Part shown: in pieces, positions 1-8,791 of the stretch
How the letters are laid out: every line of letters starts with the position of its first letter
How positions within the stretch are numbered: the stretch's first letter is position 1
Origin: Burkholderiales bacterium RIFCSPHIGHO2_12_FULL_63_20
GTDB taxonomy: Bacteria; Pseudomonadota; Gammaproteobacteria; Burkholderiales; Burkholderiaceae_C
Length of the DNA stretch: 60,047 bases
NCBI GenBank assembly: GCA_001770775.1
Contig: MESA01000005.1
Coordinates: forward strand, 1 to 60,047
Direction: 5' to 3'
Notes under the pieces: generated by a model
What the model was told of the DNA's origin: nothing
Databases searched by the model: none
What the model saw: the letters and a program-made list of their open reading frames with translations, nothing else
Position numbers and translations under genes: made by a program

Positions 1-206
1 GGTTGAAGGCCATGGTGCTCACCCCACTGTAAGAAGACTCCAGATTAGTGAGTCACAAACTCATGGGGTGAGCCTCGCTGAGGCAGGTTTCTAATCAGGA
101 TGCGTTTTGAGACTATGTTTGGCTTTTCGCCAAAGCTTGAAAGTCCAGTTTTGAAACTATGTTTGGAATTTTGAGACTATGTTATGCAAATCCTTCCTCC
201 CGCCCC
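1..206. repeat. Gene-free repeat-rich left edge, possible IS end
   Basis: No gene is visible here. Three near-identical direct repeats, TTTTGAGACTATGTTTGG or close variants, lie at 105-122, 149-166 (one change) and 169-183 (truncated), the last ending 23 bases before the first gene. A separate inverted repeat pairs GCTCACCCCA (17-26) with TGGGGTGAGC (64-73). The stretch is clearly richer in A/T than the genes that follow. Short direct repeats in series are a feature of IS21-family termini, where they bind the transposase, so this may be the end of an element that continues left of the window. They could also be a regulator's binding array for the gene at 207. No transposase is visible. Confidence 0.5.
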
Positions 207-845
207 ATGTTCCAGCGCCTCACCATCCCCGTCACCCCGTTCGAACAAAACTGTTCCCTCGTCTGGTGCGATGAAACGAACGAGGCCGCGCTGATCGACC
301 CGGGCGGCGACCTGGGCAAGCTGCTCGAAGCGGTGGAAGAACGCGGCCTGACCCTCAAGGCCCTGTGGCTCACGCACGCGCACATCGACCACGCGGGCGG
401 CACCGGCACGCTGGCGCGCGAGCTGGACCTGCCCATCATCGGCCCGCACACGGGCGACCAGTTCTGGATCGACGGGCTGCCCAAGCAGAGCCAGATGTTC
501 GGCTTCCCGCAGGCCGAGTTGTTCACGCCCACCCGCTGGCTGCACGATGGCGACGAGGTCAGCATTGGCCAGCACACGCTCCAGGTGCTGCACTGCCCCG
601 GCCACACCCCCGGCCACGTCGTCTTCTTCCACGAGGGCACGCGCCACGCCTTCGTGGGCGATGTGCTGTTTGCCGGCAGCATCGGCCGCACCGACTTCCC
701 CCAAGGCAACCACGCCGACCTGATCAACGCGATCAAGACCAAGCTGCTGCCGCTGGGCGATGACGTGACCTTCACCCCCGGCCACGGCCCCGAAAGCACC
801 TTCGGCGAAGAGCGGCGCTACAACCCCTTCCTGCAGGCGCGCTGA
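207..845 (+). CDS. MBL-fold metallo-hydrolase, glyoxalase II-like
   Basis: A 212-residue metallo-beta-lactamase-fold hydrolase. The metal-binding signature THAHIDH lies near residue 57; further ligands are the His of CPGHTPGH near 134-138, the Asp of VGDVLF near 155 and the His of TPGHGP near 195. This short form, without the C-terminal substrate domain of classical glyoxalase II, is usually annotated as YcbL-type hydroxyacylglutathione hydrolase. It probably hydrolyses a thioester such as S-D-lactoylglutathione in the cytoplasm, but the substrate cannot be read from sequence. I start at the ATG at 207 (MFQRLTIPVTPF), the usual N-terminus of the family. The upstream in-frame ATG at 159 lies inside the direct repeats and would add residues unlike the family. 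A single-gene unit, convergent with the next gene. Confidence 0.88.
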   Translation: MFQRLTIPVTPFEQNCSLVWCDETNEAALIDPGGDLGKLLEAVEERGLTLKALWLTHAHIDHAGGTGTLARELDLPIIGPHTGDQFWIDGLPKQSQMFGFPQAELFTPTRWLHDGDEVSIGQHTLQVLHCPGHTPGHVVFFHEGTRHAFVGDVLFAGSIGRTDFPQGNHADLINAIKTKLLPLGDDVTFTPGHGPESTFGEERRYNPFLQAR

Positions 846-882
846 GCGCCCGCACGGGCTGGCGCGCCTGCACGCGCCCCGC

Positions 883-1806
883 TCACGCCAGCGGCGACGG
901 CCCCGCCCAGCAGCCGCTCATCAGGCCCTCCGGCTTGGTGGCGGCCATGACCTGGGCACTGGCCGCCCAGGTGTCCACTTGCACGCTCAGGCCGGCGTAC
1001 ACGCCGTAGCCTGCGCCCGCGCAGATCTCGCCGTGGGCGCACAGGCTCTCGCCGGCCTTCACAGCGCCTTGCGCCTCGATGGCGCCCGCGGACTTGATCC
1101 CCCAGCCTGCCTCCAGGTGCATGCCGCACGCGATGTCGTCGCCGGTCCAGATGCCCTGCTCGGCCCGCACGCTGTCGGCGGCAGTCAGGCGCCCGCCCAC
1201 GCGCACGCTCTTGCCGCACGTCACGGCGCCCTGCGTGATCAGGTCCTGCCCGACCACGATGTGGCCGCCCACGTTGAGCTTGTCACCACAGATCAGGTCC
1301 CAGCCGGCACGCACGTCGTCGGCACAGCTCAGCGCCTTCTGCACCTCGACGCCCCACTCGGCGCGCACATCGCCCCCCGAGCTCAGGCTGCCGTCACAGC
1401 GGATGCCGCCGCCCACCCGGATGCCATCGCCCGCGATGATCTGCTCACCCGCGCGGATGCCCCCACCGGCGCGAATCATGCGGCCCGCGCGCACCACCGT
1501 GCTCACCTCGATGTGACCGCGCACCTCCAGCGTGCCCGAGAACACGATGGCTTCGGCCTCGATCGCGTCCACCGACAGCACCGCATCCGTGGGCCCGAAC
1601 TGCGTCAGCAGCCAGCAGGCATCCTCCACGCGGCCGGCCTGCACCAGGGTGTCCAGGGCCTCCTGGTAGCTGGCGCCATCTTCAACATGGCGAACGAACC
1701 AGCGAAAGCCGTTGGCACAGGGGTTTTTGGCGCGCAAAAAGCGCTTGGTGAACTCCATCGCACCGGCGGCATTTGGTGCGGGCAGCGTGGCAGGTTTCGT
1801 CGACAT
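883..1806 (-). CDS. Repeat protein with predicted parallel beta-helix, unknown function
   Basis: A 307-residue protein I cannot assign to a named family. After a roughly 70-residue N-terminal region rich in Trp, Arg and Cys, residues about 75-275 consist of short imperfect repeats with a spacing of about 6 or 12 residues: GIRAGEQIIAGDGIRVGGGI, SVRVGGRL, SVRAEQGI and similar. Regular Gly and alternating small hydrophobics are typical of left-handed or bactofilin-like beta-helices. There is no signal peptide or membrane segment, so a cytoplasmic scaffold is likely. The start is the ATG at 1806, preceded by GGAGA at good spacing. It stands alone, convergent with the hydrolase at 207-845. A hexapeptide-type acyltransferase is possible, but no catalytic histidine motif stands out. 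Confidence 0.8.
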   Translation of the reverse strand: MSTKPATLPAPNAAGAMEFTKRFLRAKNPCANGFRWFVRHVEDGASYQEALDTLVQAGRVEDACWLLTQFGPTDAVLSVDAIEAEAIVFSGTLEVRGHIEVSTVVRAGRMIRAGGGIRAGEQIIAGDGIRVGGGIRCDGSLSSGGDVRAEWGVEVQKALSCADDVRAGWDLICGDKLNVGGHIVVGQDLITQGAVTCGKSVRVGGRLTAADSVRAEQGIWTGDDIACGMHLEAGWGIKSAGAIEAQGAVKAGESLCAHGEICAGAGYGVYAGLSVQVDTWAASAQVMAATKPEGLMSGCWAGPSPLA

Positions 1807-1912
1807 GACGCATCTCCATCGGGGCGGCCTCAGGCATCAGCGGGGAGCTGAGGGTCGCGATCGCGCTGAGCAGGGGCCCGGCGATGATGGTGTGCGCAAA
1901 AAAGGAGGGGGG

Positions 1913-2065
1913 TTATCGCCGGGCCGGGGAATGTGCAACCGGCTTGTGTCGCCAGTGCCCATCCGCAAACAGCCCCGTCCCACAAGGCAGGCACGCGCAG
2001 GCGAACGCCACCAAGCGGGCGTCGCGCAGCAGGCTGCAGGGGTTGAGGACCAGGCGATGAGGCAT
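1913..2065 (-). CDS. Possible 50-residue small protein
   Basis: An open frame of 51 codons (MPHRLVLNPCSLLRD...) lies in the 315-base space between the start of the repeat protein (1806) and the stop of the M48 protease (2122). About 80 percent of its codons end in G or C, as in real genes here, and it has an ATG and a TAA. Against it, there is no Shine-Dalgarno match upstream and no recognised motif, and several overlapping frames are open in this GC-rich stretch. Otherwise this interval shows nothing clear apart from an A-run followed by GGAGGGGGG near 1899-1912. Confidence 0.27.
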   Translation of the reverse strand: MPHRLVLNPCSLLRDARLVAFACACLPCGTGLFADGHWRHKPVAHSPARR

Positions 2066-2121
2066 GGGCCGATGTTAACAAAGCCCCGCCGCGCTGTCCT
2101 GCGTGGGGCTTCCGCTCATCT

Positions 2122-3072
2122 TCAGTGACGCGTCAGCAGCGGCGAGGTGCCCAGACCCCAGAAGGCCAGTGGCTCCTGGGTCAGGTAGTACGAACCGGTG
2201 CGCGCCGGGGCGTCGTAGCGGCGCGGCGGCTTGGCGGCGCGCTCGTACAGCGGCAGCACCTGGGGCATGGCCGCTTCCATTTCCTGGATGCGGGTGCCGC
2301 TGGCCGGGTGGGTGGAGAGCCACTGCGGCGGCGCCCCGTTGGAGGCTGCGGCCATCTTCTTCCACAGGCTGATGCCGGCGCGCGGATCGTAGCCGGCGCG
2401 TGCGGCCAGCTCCATGCCGACCAGGTCGGCTTCGGACTCGTTGGCGCGGCTGAACTTGAGCGTCAGCAACTGACCGCCCATGTTGAGCAGGGTGTCGCCC
2501 GTGCTGCCCAGGCCCAGCAGGCTCGACAGCAAGCTGGCGCCGATCTGCGTGGCCGAGGTCTTGCCCATGCGCTCGCGGGCGTGCTCGCGCAGGGCGTGGG
2601 CCATCTCGTGGCCCATGATCATTGCCGTCTCGTCGTCGGTCAGCTTGAGCTTTTCCAGAATGCCGGTGTAAAACGCAATCTTGCCGCCCGGCATGCAAAA
2701 GGCGTTGAGCTCTTTCGAGTTGAGCACCATCACCTGCCACTGCCATTGGCGGGCGCGGCTGTTCCACTCCAGCGTGTACGGGATGATGCGCTGCGCAATC
2801 GCCTTCAGCCGCACCACCTGCGGGTGGTTCTCGGGCAGCAGCGCGTTCTGCGCCTTGGCCTGCGAAGCCATCTGGGCGAACTGCTGCTGCGCGGCCGCCT
2901 CCACCTGGTCGGCCGGCACCAGGCGCGCAAAGCCGGAATGCTGCTTGTTCACATCCACGCCTTCGCGGGCCAGCGCCCAGGGGCTGGCCAGCGCCAGCGA
3001 CACCACGCCCAGCGACAGCAGGCGACGGGATTTTTCACGCAGGGCAAAGGCAGAACGGTTCATGGCACGCAT
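2122..3072 (-). CDS. M48-family zinc metallopeptidase, exported
   Basis: A 316-residue secreted Zn peptidase of family M48 (LoiP/YcaL/BepA type), expected to degrade or quality-control envelope proteins. It carries HEMAH (HExxH) near residue 156 and the third ligand in NESEAD near 212. The N-terminus has an Arg/Lys-rich start and a hydrophobic stretch (LLSLGVVSLALASPWALA) ending in ALA, a good type I signal peptide. No TPR domain follows, so it is the short LoiP-like form. I start at the ATG at 3072; a further ATG lies at 3063, and the longer frame from 3081 begins with TTG. It sits 30 bases downstream of the AmpG-like permease on the same strand and is probably cotranscribed with it. Confidence 0.9.
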   Translation of the reverse strand: MRAMNRSAFALREKSRRLLSLGVVSLALASPWALAREGVDVNKQHSGFARLVPADQVEAAAQQQFAQMASQAKAQNALLPENHPQVVRLKAIAQRIIPYTLEWNSRARQWQWQVMVLNSKELNAFCMPGGKIAFYTGILEKLKLTDDETAMIMGHEMAHALREHARERMGKTSATQIGASLLSSLLGLGSTGDTLLNMGGQLLTLKFSRANESEADLVGMELAARAGYDPRAGISLWKKMAAASNGAPPQWLSTHPASGTRIQEMEAAMPQVLPLYERAAKPPRRYDAPARTGSYYLTQEPLAFWGLGTSPLLTRH

Positions 3073-3102
3073 CGAATTCAAAACAAGCGGTGGACAGAGA
3101 CC

Positions 3103-4626
3103 TTAACGCGTCTCGTCCCGGCTGAGCATACGCCGGACCGCCGGCAGCAACAAATAAGCCGGGAAAGACAGCCAGAAGGTGAGGAAAAAGAAGGACGCAT
3201 AGCCCATCTGCTCCACGCCCAGGCCGCCAGCCCAGCCCGCCACGGCTCGCGAAAACGCGAAGATGGACGACAGGATGGCGTACTCGGTGGTGGCGCGCGC
3301 CTTGCTGGTGATGCCCATCAAAAAGGCCAGAAAGGCCCCGGTGCCCAGGCCCCCCGTGAAGCTTTCCAGACCGCTGGCCGCATACACCACAGCCTGATAG
3401 TGAACACTCACTTGCATGCCAGCTTCGGTGGGCGGGACATACCAAGCCGCCAGCGCATAGCCCAGGTTGGACAAGGCCTGCCACAGGCCCAGCACCCACA
3501 GCCCCTTGAAGATGCCCACGCGGTCCACATAGGTCCCGCCGATCAGCCCGCCCAAGATGGACAGGCCCAGGCCCACGTTGACGCTGACCAGGCCAATCTG
3601 TGCCGGTGTGAAGCCAGCATCCACCCAGAAGGGCTTGACCATGAAGCCCATGGCCGCGTCCCCCAGCTTGAAGGTCAGGATGAAGACCAGCACGGCGAGC
3701 ATGCCCGGGCGGGCCAGCAGGTCCACCCAGGCGCCGAACACCGGGCCTTCGGACATGACGTGCGCCTGCGGCCCCCGTGCTGCGCGCACCATCAAAATGG
3801 CGCCGGCGAACATCAGGCCCACGGGCACCGCGCCCTTGAACCACCAGGTGCCGCTGATGGCCTGCACCCAGGCCAATTCGAACGCTTTGCCCACCGGGCC
3901 CAGCACCGGCCAGAGCAGCCCGGCCAGCATCAGGCCCAGGGCCACCAGCCACATGGGCTGCGCGCGCACGGCCGCCCATTCCCGGGCCGAGGCGCCTTCG
4001 ACGCGGGCCACCCGCGCGGGTTGCTGCGGCGCCGTCAAGATCACCATGGCGTTGAGCAGCATGAGCACCGCGCCCATGCCGTAGGCCGCCGCCCAGTTGG
4101 GTTGCCCCGGCGTACCCGACCAGCCCGCCACCACCAGCAGCGCCCCGGCGGCCAGCATGCCCACCCGGTAAAAGCCGATGCGCAGGCCATTGGCCACCCC
4201 GTACTGCCCCTTGGACAGCAGCTCGATGGTGTAGCCATCGGTGGCGATGTCATTGGTGGCCGACAAGAAGGTGAAGGCCGCCAGCAGCACCCAGGGCCAG
4301 GTCGCCCCCTGTCCCAGCGCCAGCGGGTGGTTGGCCAGCACGGCCAGCACCACCGCCATGCCCACATTGGCCCCGGCGATCCACATGCGGTGTCCGCGCC
4401 AGGCGTCCACCAGCGGCGCCCACAAAAACTTCACCGTCCAGGCGAGGCCCAGCAGGCTGAGCAGCCCGATCTCGGCCGGCCCCACCCCCGCCTGACGCAT
4501 GTTGACTGGGAACAGGTCATAAAAGATGCCCAGCGGCAGCCCTTCCGAGAAGTACAGAAGGGCCACCCAGAACATCAGGCGACGGGTCACAGGCACGCGT
4601 GCCTGGTCGGTGGAAGGTGAGGACAT
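3103..4626 (-). CDS. MFS permease, AmpG/acetyl-CoA transporter-like
   Basis: A 507-residue multi-pass membrane transporter of the major facilitator superfamily. The N-terminal signature FSEGLPLGIFYDLFPV followed by GLAWTVKFLWAPLVDAW closely resembles the AmpG/PAT branch, in which AmpG imports muropeptides (GlcNAc-anhydroMurNAc peptides) for cell-wall recycling. About 12-14 hydrophobic segments are visible, with a longer central loop near residues 210-240. The start is the ATG at 4626 (MSSPSTDQ); the open frame continues 13 codons further up without a better start. It is divergent from the isomerase at 4708 and followed by the M48 peptidase, a pairing that fits an envelope-maintenance role. 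The exact substrate is an inference. Confidence 0.83.
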   Translation of the reverse strand: MSSPSTDQARVPVTRRLMFWVALLYFSEGLPLGIFYDLFPVNMRQAGVGPAEIGLLSLLGLAWTVKFLWAPLVDAWRGHRMWIAGANVGMAVVLAVLANHPLALGQGATWPWVLLAAFTFLSATNDIATDGYTIELLSKGQYGVANGLRIGFYRVGMLAAGALLVVAGWSGTPGQPNWAAAYGMGAVLMLLNAMVILTAPQQPARVARVEGASAREWAAVRAQPMWLVALGLMLAGLLWPVLGPVGKAFELAWVQAISGTWWFKGAVPVGLMFAGAILMVRAARGPQAHVMSEGPVFGAWVDLLARPGMLAVLVFILTFKLGDAAMGFMVKPFWVDAGFTPAQIGLVSVNVGLGLSILGGLIGGTYVDRVGIFKGLWVLGLWQALSNLGYALAAWYVPPTEAGMQVSVHYQAVVYAASGLESFTGGLGTGAFLAFLMGITSKARATTEYAILSSIFAFSRAVAGWAGGLGVEQMGYASFFFLTFWLSFPAYLLLPAVRRMLSRDETR

Positions 4627-4707
4627 CCGTCGATTGTAGGAAACCCCCGTGAACGCCCGTGCCACCCCCTGCAGTGCGCTGCCACTTCTGGGCTACGCTT
4701 GGCGCCC

Positions 4708-5520
4708 ATGTCTGCCCTCAAATTTGCCGCCAACCTGTCTTGGCTGTACACCGAGCTGCCGTTTCTCGACCGCTTTGCCGCCGCCGCCCGCGATGGCTTC
4801 AGCGGCGTGGAGTGCCTGTTCCCGCACGAACACCCCACCGCCGAGATCCAGGCGCGCCTGAGCGACCTGAACCTGCAACTGGTGCTGTTCAACGCCGAAC
4901 CCGGCGACTGGGCCCACGGCGATCGCGGGCTGGCCAGCCTGCCCGGGCGCCAGGCCGAGTTCCAGCACGTGGTGCGCGAGGCCCTGGTGCGCGCGGTGGC
5001 CCTGAGCTGTCCGCGCATCCACATCATGGCCGGCCTGCCGCCCCTGGGCACGCCCGACGAACGCGCCGACGCCTGGGTGCGCTTCGAGCTGAACCTGCGT
5101 TGGGCCGCCGAACAGGCCCAGGCCCACGACCGCATCCTGGTGATTGAGCCCATCAACCCCCGCGACATGCCCGGCTACCTGCTCACCCACCAGGCCGCCG
5201 CCCATGCCGTGGTGCAACGCATCGGCTCGCCCCACCTGCAGGTACAAATGGACCTGTATCACTGCCAGATCGTCGAAGGCGACGTGACCGAGCGGCTGAG
5301 ACGGTGGCTGCCCACCGGCCAGGTCGGCCACCTGCAGATTGCCGCCGTACCCGACCGCAGCGAGCCCGATGACGGCGAACTGGCCTGGCCCTGGGTGTTC
5401 GACGAACTGCGCCGCCTGAACTGGTCGGGCTGGATCGGCTGCGAATACCGCCCCCGCACCACCACCTCGGCCGGGCTGGACTGGCTGCGCCGCCTGCGCG
5501 CCGCCGGTCACGCCGCCTGA
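4708..5520 (+). CDS. hyi: Hydroxypyruvate isomerase family (TIM barrel)
   Basis: A 270-residue sugar-isomerase of the xylose-isomerase/AP-endonuclease-2 TIM-barrel superfamily, most like hydroxypyruvate isomerase, which interconverts hydroxypyruvate and tartronate semialdehyde. Visible hallmarks are an N-terminal ANLSWLYTELPFLDRF, the central VIEPINPRDMPGYL with a metal-binding Glu, MDLYHCQI carrying Asp and His ligands, and a C-terminal GCEYRP carrying the second catalytic Glu. The start is the ATG at 4708 (MSALKFAANLSW). No glyoxylate carboligase or tartronate semialdehyde reductase is adjacent, so the role in glyoxylate metabolism is not supported by context, and a 2-oxo-tetronate isomerase (OtnI-like) is an alternative. 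The downstream hydrolase starts 33 bases later on the same strand. Confidence 0.83.
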   Translation: MSALKFAANLSWLYTELPFLDRFAAAARDGFSGVECLFPHEHPTAEIQARLSDLNLQLVLFNAEPGDWAHGDRGLASLPGRQAEFQHVVREALVRAVALSCPRIHIMAGLPPLGTPDERADAWVRFELNLRWAAEQAQAHDRILVIEPINPRDMPGYLLTHQAAAHAVVQRIGSPHLQVQMDLYHCQIVEGDVTERLRRWLPTGQVGHLQIAAVPDRSEPDDGELAWPWVFDELRRLNWSGWIGCEYRPRTTTSAGLDWLRRLRAAGHAA

Positions 5521-5552
5521 ACCTCCCTTTGCCGCGCACACGAAAGCCCACC

Positions 5553-6431
5553 ATGCCCCATCGCATCCCTGCCACCGTCCGCACCCGTGACGGCCTGGAC
5601 CTGCGCGTTCACCACTGGCCGCTGCCGCCCGACGTGCGCGGCCGCGGGGTGGCCCTGATCGTGCACGGCCTGGGTGAACATGCCGGCCGCTACGCCCACG
5701 TGGCCGCGCACCTCAACCGCCAGGGCTGGAGCGTGGTCAGCTACGACCACCGCGGGCACGGCCAGTCCCCCGGCGCACGCGGCGTGCTCAAGCAGGACGA
5801 CGACCTGCTGCACGATCTGGCCAGCGCCATCGACCTCGTCCGCGCGGGCTACCCTGGCCAGCGCCTGCTGCTGATCGGACACAGCCTGGGTGGGGCCGTG
5901 GCGGCGCGCTTCGTCGCGGCCCAAGCTGGGCAAGGCGATGCCGTCGAGACCGCCGTCTGGGCTCGCCCGGTGGACGCGCTGGTGCTGTCCTCTCCCGCCC
6001 TGGCCATCCCGCTGAGCGCGGTGCAAAAGGTGCTGCTCAACACGGTGGCCCGCCTCACGCCCGATCTGGCGGTGGGCAATGGCCTCAAGCCCGAGTGGGT
6101 GTGCCACAACCCGGCCACCGTGGCCGCCTACATCGCCGACCCGCTGGTACACGACCGCATCAGCGGCCGCCTGAGCCATTTCCTGCTCGATGCCGGCGCG
6201 GTGGTGCGCCAGCGCACCGCCGCCTGGCGCACGCCGACCCTGATCATGTGGGGCCTGGACGACCGCTGCGTGGACCCGGCCGGCTCGGCCGCCTTCGCGG
6301 CCGCTGCGCCCGCCCAGTGGGTAACGAGCCATCCCTGGCCCGGTCTCGCCCACGAAATCTTCAACGAAGTCGAGCAAGATCAGGTGCTCCAGACCCTGAG
6401 CGACTGGCTGGCCGGTGTTTTTGCGGGATGA
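5553..6431 (+). CDS. Alpha/beta hydrolase, lysophospholipase/monoacylglycerol lipase-like
   Basis: A 292-residue serine hydrolase of the Hydrolase_4 group. It has the oxyanion motif HGLGEHAGRY near residue 37, the nucleophile elbow GHSLGG near residue 110, the acid residue in GLDDRCVDP and the catalytic His in GLAHEIFNE near the C-terminus. Members cleave lysophospholipids or monoacylglycerols. No signal peptide is seen, so it is cytoplasmic or peripheral. The start is the ATG at 5553; the frame is open up to a TTG at 5529. It follows the isomerase by 33 bases, probably in one transcript, although no functional link is obvious. Confidence 0.88.
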   Translation: MPHRIPATVRTRDGLDLRVHHWPLPPDVRGRGVALIVHGLGEHAGRYAHVAAHLNRQGWSVVSYDHRGHGQSPGARGVLKQDDDLLHDLASAIDLVRAGYPGQRLLLIGHSLGGAVAARFVAAQAGQGDAVETAVWARPVDALVLSSPALAIPLSAVQKVLLNTVARLTPDLAVGNGLKPEWVCHNPATVAAYIADPLVHDRISGRLSHFLLDAGAVVRQRTAAWRTPTLIMWGLDDRCVDPAGSAAFAAAAPAQWVTSHPWPGLAHEIFNEVEQDQVLQTLSDWLAGVFAG

Positions 6432-6472
6432 TCGTGGTCTTTGCCTTTTTCCGTCCCTGACAGGTTCCCGCC

Positions 6473-7036
6473 ATGGCCATCAAAGCCACGATCTACAAAG
6501 CCCAGCTCAACCTGGCCGACATGGACCGCAACGTCTACGTCGACACCAACATCACCATCGCCCGTCACCCCTCCGAGTCCGACGAGCGCATGATGATCCG
6601 CGTGCTGGCCCTGGCCCTGGGCTGGCCCACCGACACCTCCGAAGGCACGATCGAGCTGGCCAAGGACATGTGGGAGCCCGACGAGCCCGCGCTGTGGCAG
6701 AAGAATTACTCCGACGAGATCCTGCACTGGGTGGAAGTGGGCCAACCCGATGACAAGCGCCTGATGAAGGCAGCTGGCCGCGCCCGCAAGGTCAGCCTCT
6801 TCGCCTTCCAGAGCAGCACCAACGTGTGGTGGAACACCGTGGCCAACAAGCTCACCCGCGCGCAGAACCTGACCGTCTGGCAGATTCCGACCGAGCAAAG
6901 CCAGGCGCTGGCCCAGTTGGCGCAGCGCGGCATGCAGCTGCAGATCACGGTGCAAGACGGCACGCTGTGGGTCAATGATGGGGTGAATGACAGCGTCGAG
7001 ATCACCCCCATCAAGCTGATGGGCCCGGACACCTGA
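6473..7036 (+). CDS. yaeQ: YaeQ family protein
   Basis: A 187-residue YaeQ family member beginning MAIKATIYKAQLNLADMDR and containing the family blocks HPSESDERMMIRVLALAL, SDEILHWVEVGQPD and RARKVSLFAF. Family structures show a fold related to PD-(D/E)xK nucleases; the biochemical role is unsettled, and genetics in enterobacteria once linked the family to suppression of RfaH loss. Length is normal (about 180). It begins 41 bases after the hydrolase and may be read through from it. A perfect GGGGCC-TT-GGCCCC inverted repeat at 7043-7056 follows the stop without a T-run. Confidence 0.93.
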   Translation: MAIKATIYKAQLNLADMDRNVYVDTNITIARHPSESDERMMIRVLALALGWPTDTSEGTIELAKDMWEPDEPALWQKNYSDEILHWVEVGQPDDKRLMKAAGRARKVSLFAFQSSTNVWWNTVANKLTRAQNLTVWQIPTEQSQALAQLAQRGMQLQITVQDGTLWVNDGVNDSVEITPIKLMGPDT

Positions 7037-7182
7037 GCTGACGGGGCCTTGGCCCCCAGGGAATATCGTGCGACATTGCACACGCCGACCAGATCCTGGT
7101 GGCAACCCTCGGGTATCCGCCTTTGACGGCGCAGGCTTTCGTGGCACAGACTGCGGGCGAATTGACCGCTCCTGACGACAGC

Positions 7183-8736
7183 ATGTCCTCCTGGCTCCAC
7201 ACCGCCTCGCTGGCGGCCAAACTCCGCGCCACCACCATCGGCACCGCCCTGGTGGTCATGTGCATCGCTGGCTTTTTGCTCTACAACCAGTACCAAGTCA
7301 GCCTGGATGACCGCCGACAGGCCATGCGCGATCAGGTGCAAAGCGCCGTCGCCGTGCTGGACTGGTTGCAAAAAGAGGTCGAGCAGCAGCGCCTGCAGCC
7401 CGAACAAGCGCGCGCCCAGGGCGCCAACGTCCTGCGCCATCTGCGCAATGGCGAAGACGGCTACCTCTTTGTCCTGAGCCAGGACATCCACATGGTCATG
7501 CATGCCGACCAGCCCAAGTTGGACGGCAAGGACATGACCCAGGTCAAGGATGCCGATGGCAAGCCCCTGTTCAACGACCTGGTCCGTGTGGGCTCCCAGC
7601 CTGGCGGCGGTGTGCACCTCTACAGCTGGAAGCGCCCCAGCACCGGCAAGCCCGCCATCAAGGAAACCTATCTGGCGCCTTTCGCCCCCTGGGGCTGGGT
7701 GATCGGCTCGGGCGTGTACCTCGAAGACCTGCAAGCCGCCTACGCCCAGCGCGCCCTGCTCTACCTGCCCGTTTGCCTGGCCGCTGCCGCCCTGCTGTGG
7801 TTCGTCATGCACAGCATGAGTCGCTCCATCACCACGCGCCTGAGCCGCGCCCGCGACCTGACGAACGCCATCGCCCAGGGCGACATCAGCCAGTCGATCC
7901 AGTGGCGGGTGAAGGACGAAATCGGCGAGGTGATGGCCGCGCTGCAAGCCATGGCCGATGGCCTGAACCACACGGTGGGCCAGGTGCGCGACAGCGTGGA
8001 CAACATGCTGACGGCCAGCCAGGAAATCGCCACAGGCAGCCAGGATCTGAGCCAACGCACCGAACAGACCGCCGCGCGCTTGCAGGAAACCCACTCGTCG
8101 GTGGGCATGCTGCACCAGGCCGTGCAGGAAAGCACCGAAGCCTCGCGCTCGGCCAACCTCCAGGCGTCCTCGGCCCGCGACAACGCGGCGCAGGGGCACG
8201 AGGTGGTCAGTCAGGTGATGCACACCATGGAAGAGATCCAGACCAGCTCGCGCAAGATCGGCGACATCATCGGGGTGATCGATGGCATCGCCTTCCAGAC
8301 CAACATCTTGGCGCTGAACGCCGCCGTGGAGGCCGCACGGGCCGGCGAACAGGGTCGCGGCTTTGCCGTGGTGGCCAGCGAGGTGCGCACCCTGGCCGGC
8401 CGCAGCGCCGAAGCCGCGCGCGAGATCAAGAGCCTGATCGCCGCGTCCACCGAGCGGGTCGAATCGGGCTCTCGCCTGGTGCAAGACGCCGGCTCCGCCA
8501 TGGAGGCCATTCTGGCCAGTGTGGCGCAGGTCGACCAGACCATTGCCCGCATTGCTGGCGGGGCGGTGGAGCAGGCGCGGGACATCGGCCTGGTCAACGA
8601 GGCGGTGTCACACCTGGATGCGATGACGCAGCAGAACGCCGCCTTGGTCGAGGAGTCCGCAGCAGCAGCTGCCAGCCTGCAGGAGCAGACCGCACGCCTG
8701 ACCCAGGCCGTGGGCTGGTTCAAGTTGCGCGGCTGA
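7183..8736 (+). CDS. Methyl-accepting chemotaxis protein with single Cache sensor
   Basis: A 517-residue chemoreceptor. The first membrane helix is near residues 18-38, followed by a periplasmic single-Cache domain (about 40-195, with [21 protein letters not shown] and [12 protein letters not shown]), a second helix near 200-222 ([18 protein letters not shown]), HAMP, and a long signalling coil. The hairpin tip is complete: [37 protein letters not shown], given here only for its position near residues 363-399, with the usual [18 protein letters not shown] after it. The protein ends in GWFKLRG with no CheR-tethering pentapeptide. The start is the ATG at 7183 (MSSWLH), placed just ahead of the first helix. 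sCache chemoreceptors commonly sense small organic acids. A Rho-independent terminator follows at 8758. Confidence 0.93.
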   Translation: MSSWLHTASLAAKLRATTIGTALVVMCIAGFLLYNQYQVSLDDRRQAMRDQVQSAVAVLDWLQKEVEQQRLQPEQARAQGANVLRHLRNGEDGYLFVLSQDIHMVMHADQPKLDGKDMTQVKDADGKPLFNDLVRVGSQPGGGVHLYSWKRPSTGKPAIKETYLAPFAPWGWVIGSGVYLEDLQAAYAQRALLYLPVCLAAAALLWFVMHSMSRSITTRLSRARDLTNAIAQGDISQSIQWRVKDEIGEVMAALQAMADGLNHTVGQVRDSVDNMLTASQEIATGSQDLSQRTEQTAARLQETHSSVGMLHQAVQESTEASRSANLQASSARDNAAQGHEVVSQVMHTMEEIQTSSRKIGDIIGVIDGIAFQTNILALNAAVEAARAGEQGRGFAVVASEVRTLAGRSAEAAREIKSLIAASTERVESGSRLVQDAGSAMEAILASVAQVDQTIARIAGGAVEQARDIGLVNEAVSHLDAMTQQNAALVEESAAAAASLQEQTARLTQAVGWFKLRG

Positions 8737-8757
8737 GGGCCGCTCTGCCACCGCACC

Positions 8758-8781
8758 GGGGCCGCTCACGCGGCCCCTTTT
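8758..8781 (+). terminator. Rho-independent terminator after the chemoreceptor gene
   Basis: An 8-bp perfect stem GGGGCCGC / GCGGCCCC with a TCAC loop, followed directly by TTTT. It sits 22 bases after the chemoreceptor stop and before the convergent aminotransferase, so it ends the plus-strand transcript. Confidence 0.85.
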
Positions 8782-8791
8782 GCTTGCCTTG

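Noticed and set aside
2125..4620. A very long plus-strand open frame (831 codons) opposite the protease and permease genes
   Set aside because: Its composition is Arg/Gly/His/Gln-rich with no motif, and the minus strand carries clear M48 and MFS motifs. High GC leaves antisense frames open.
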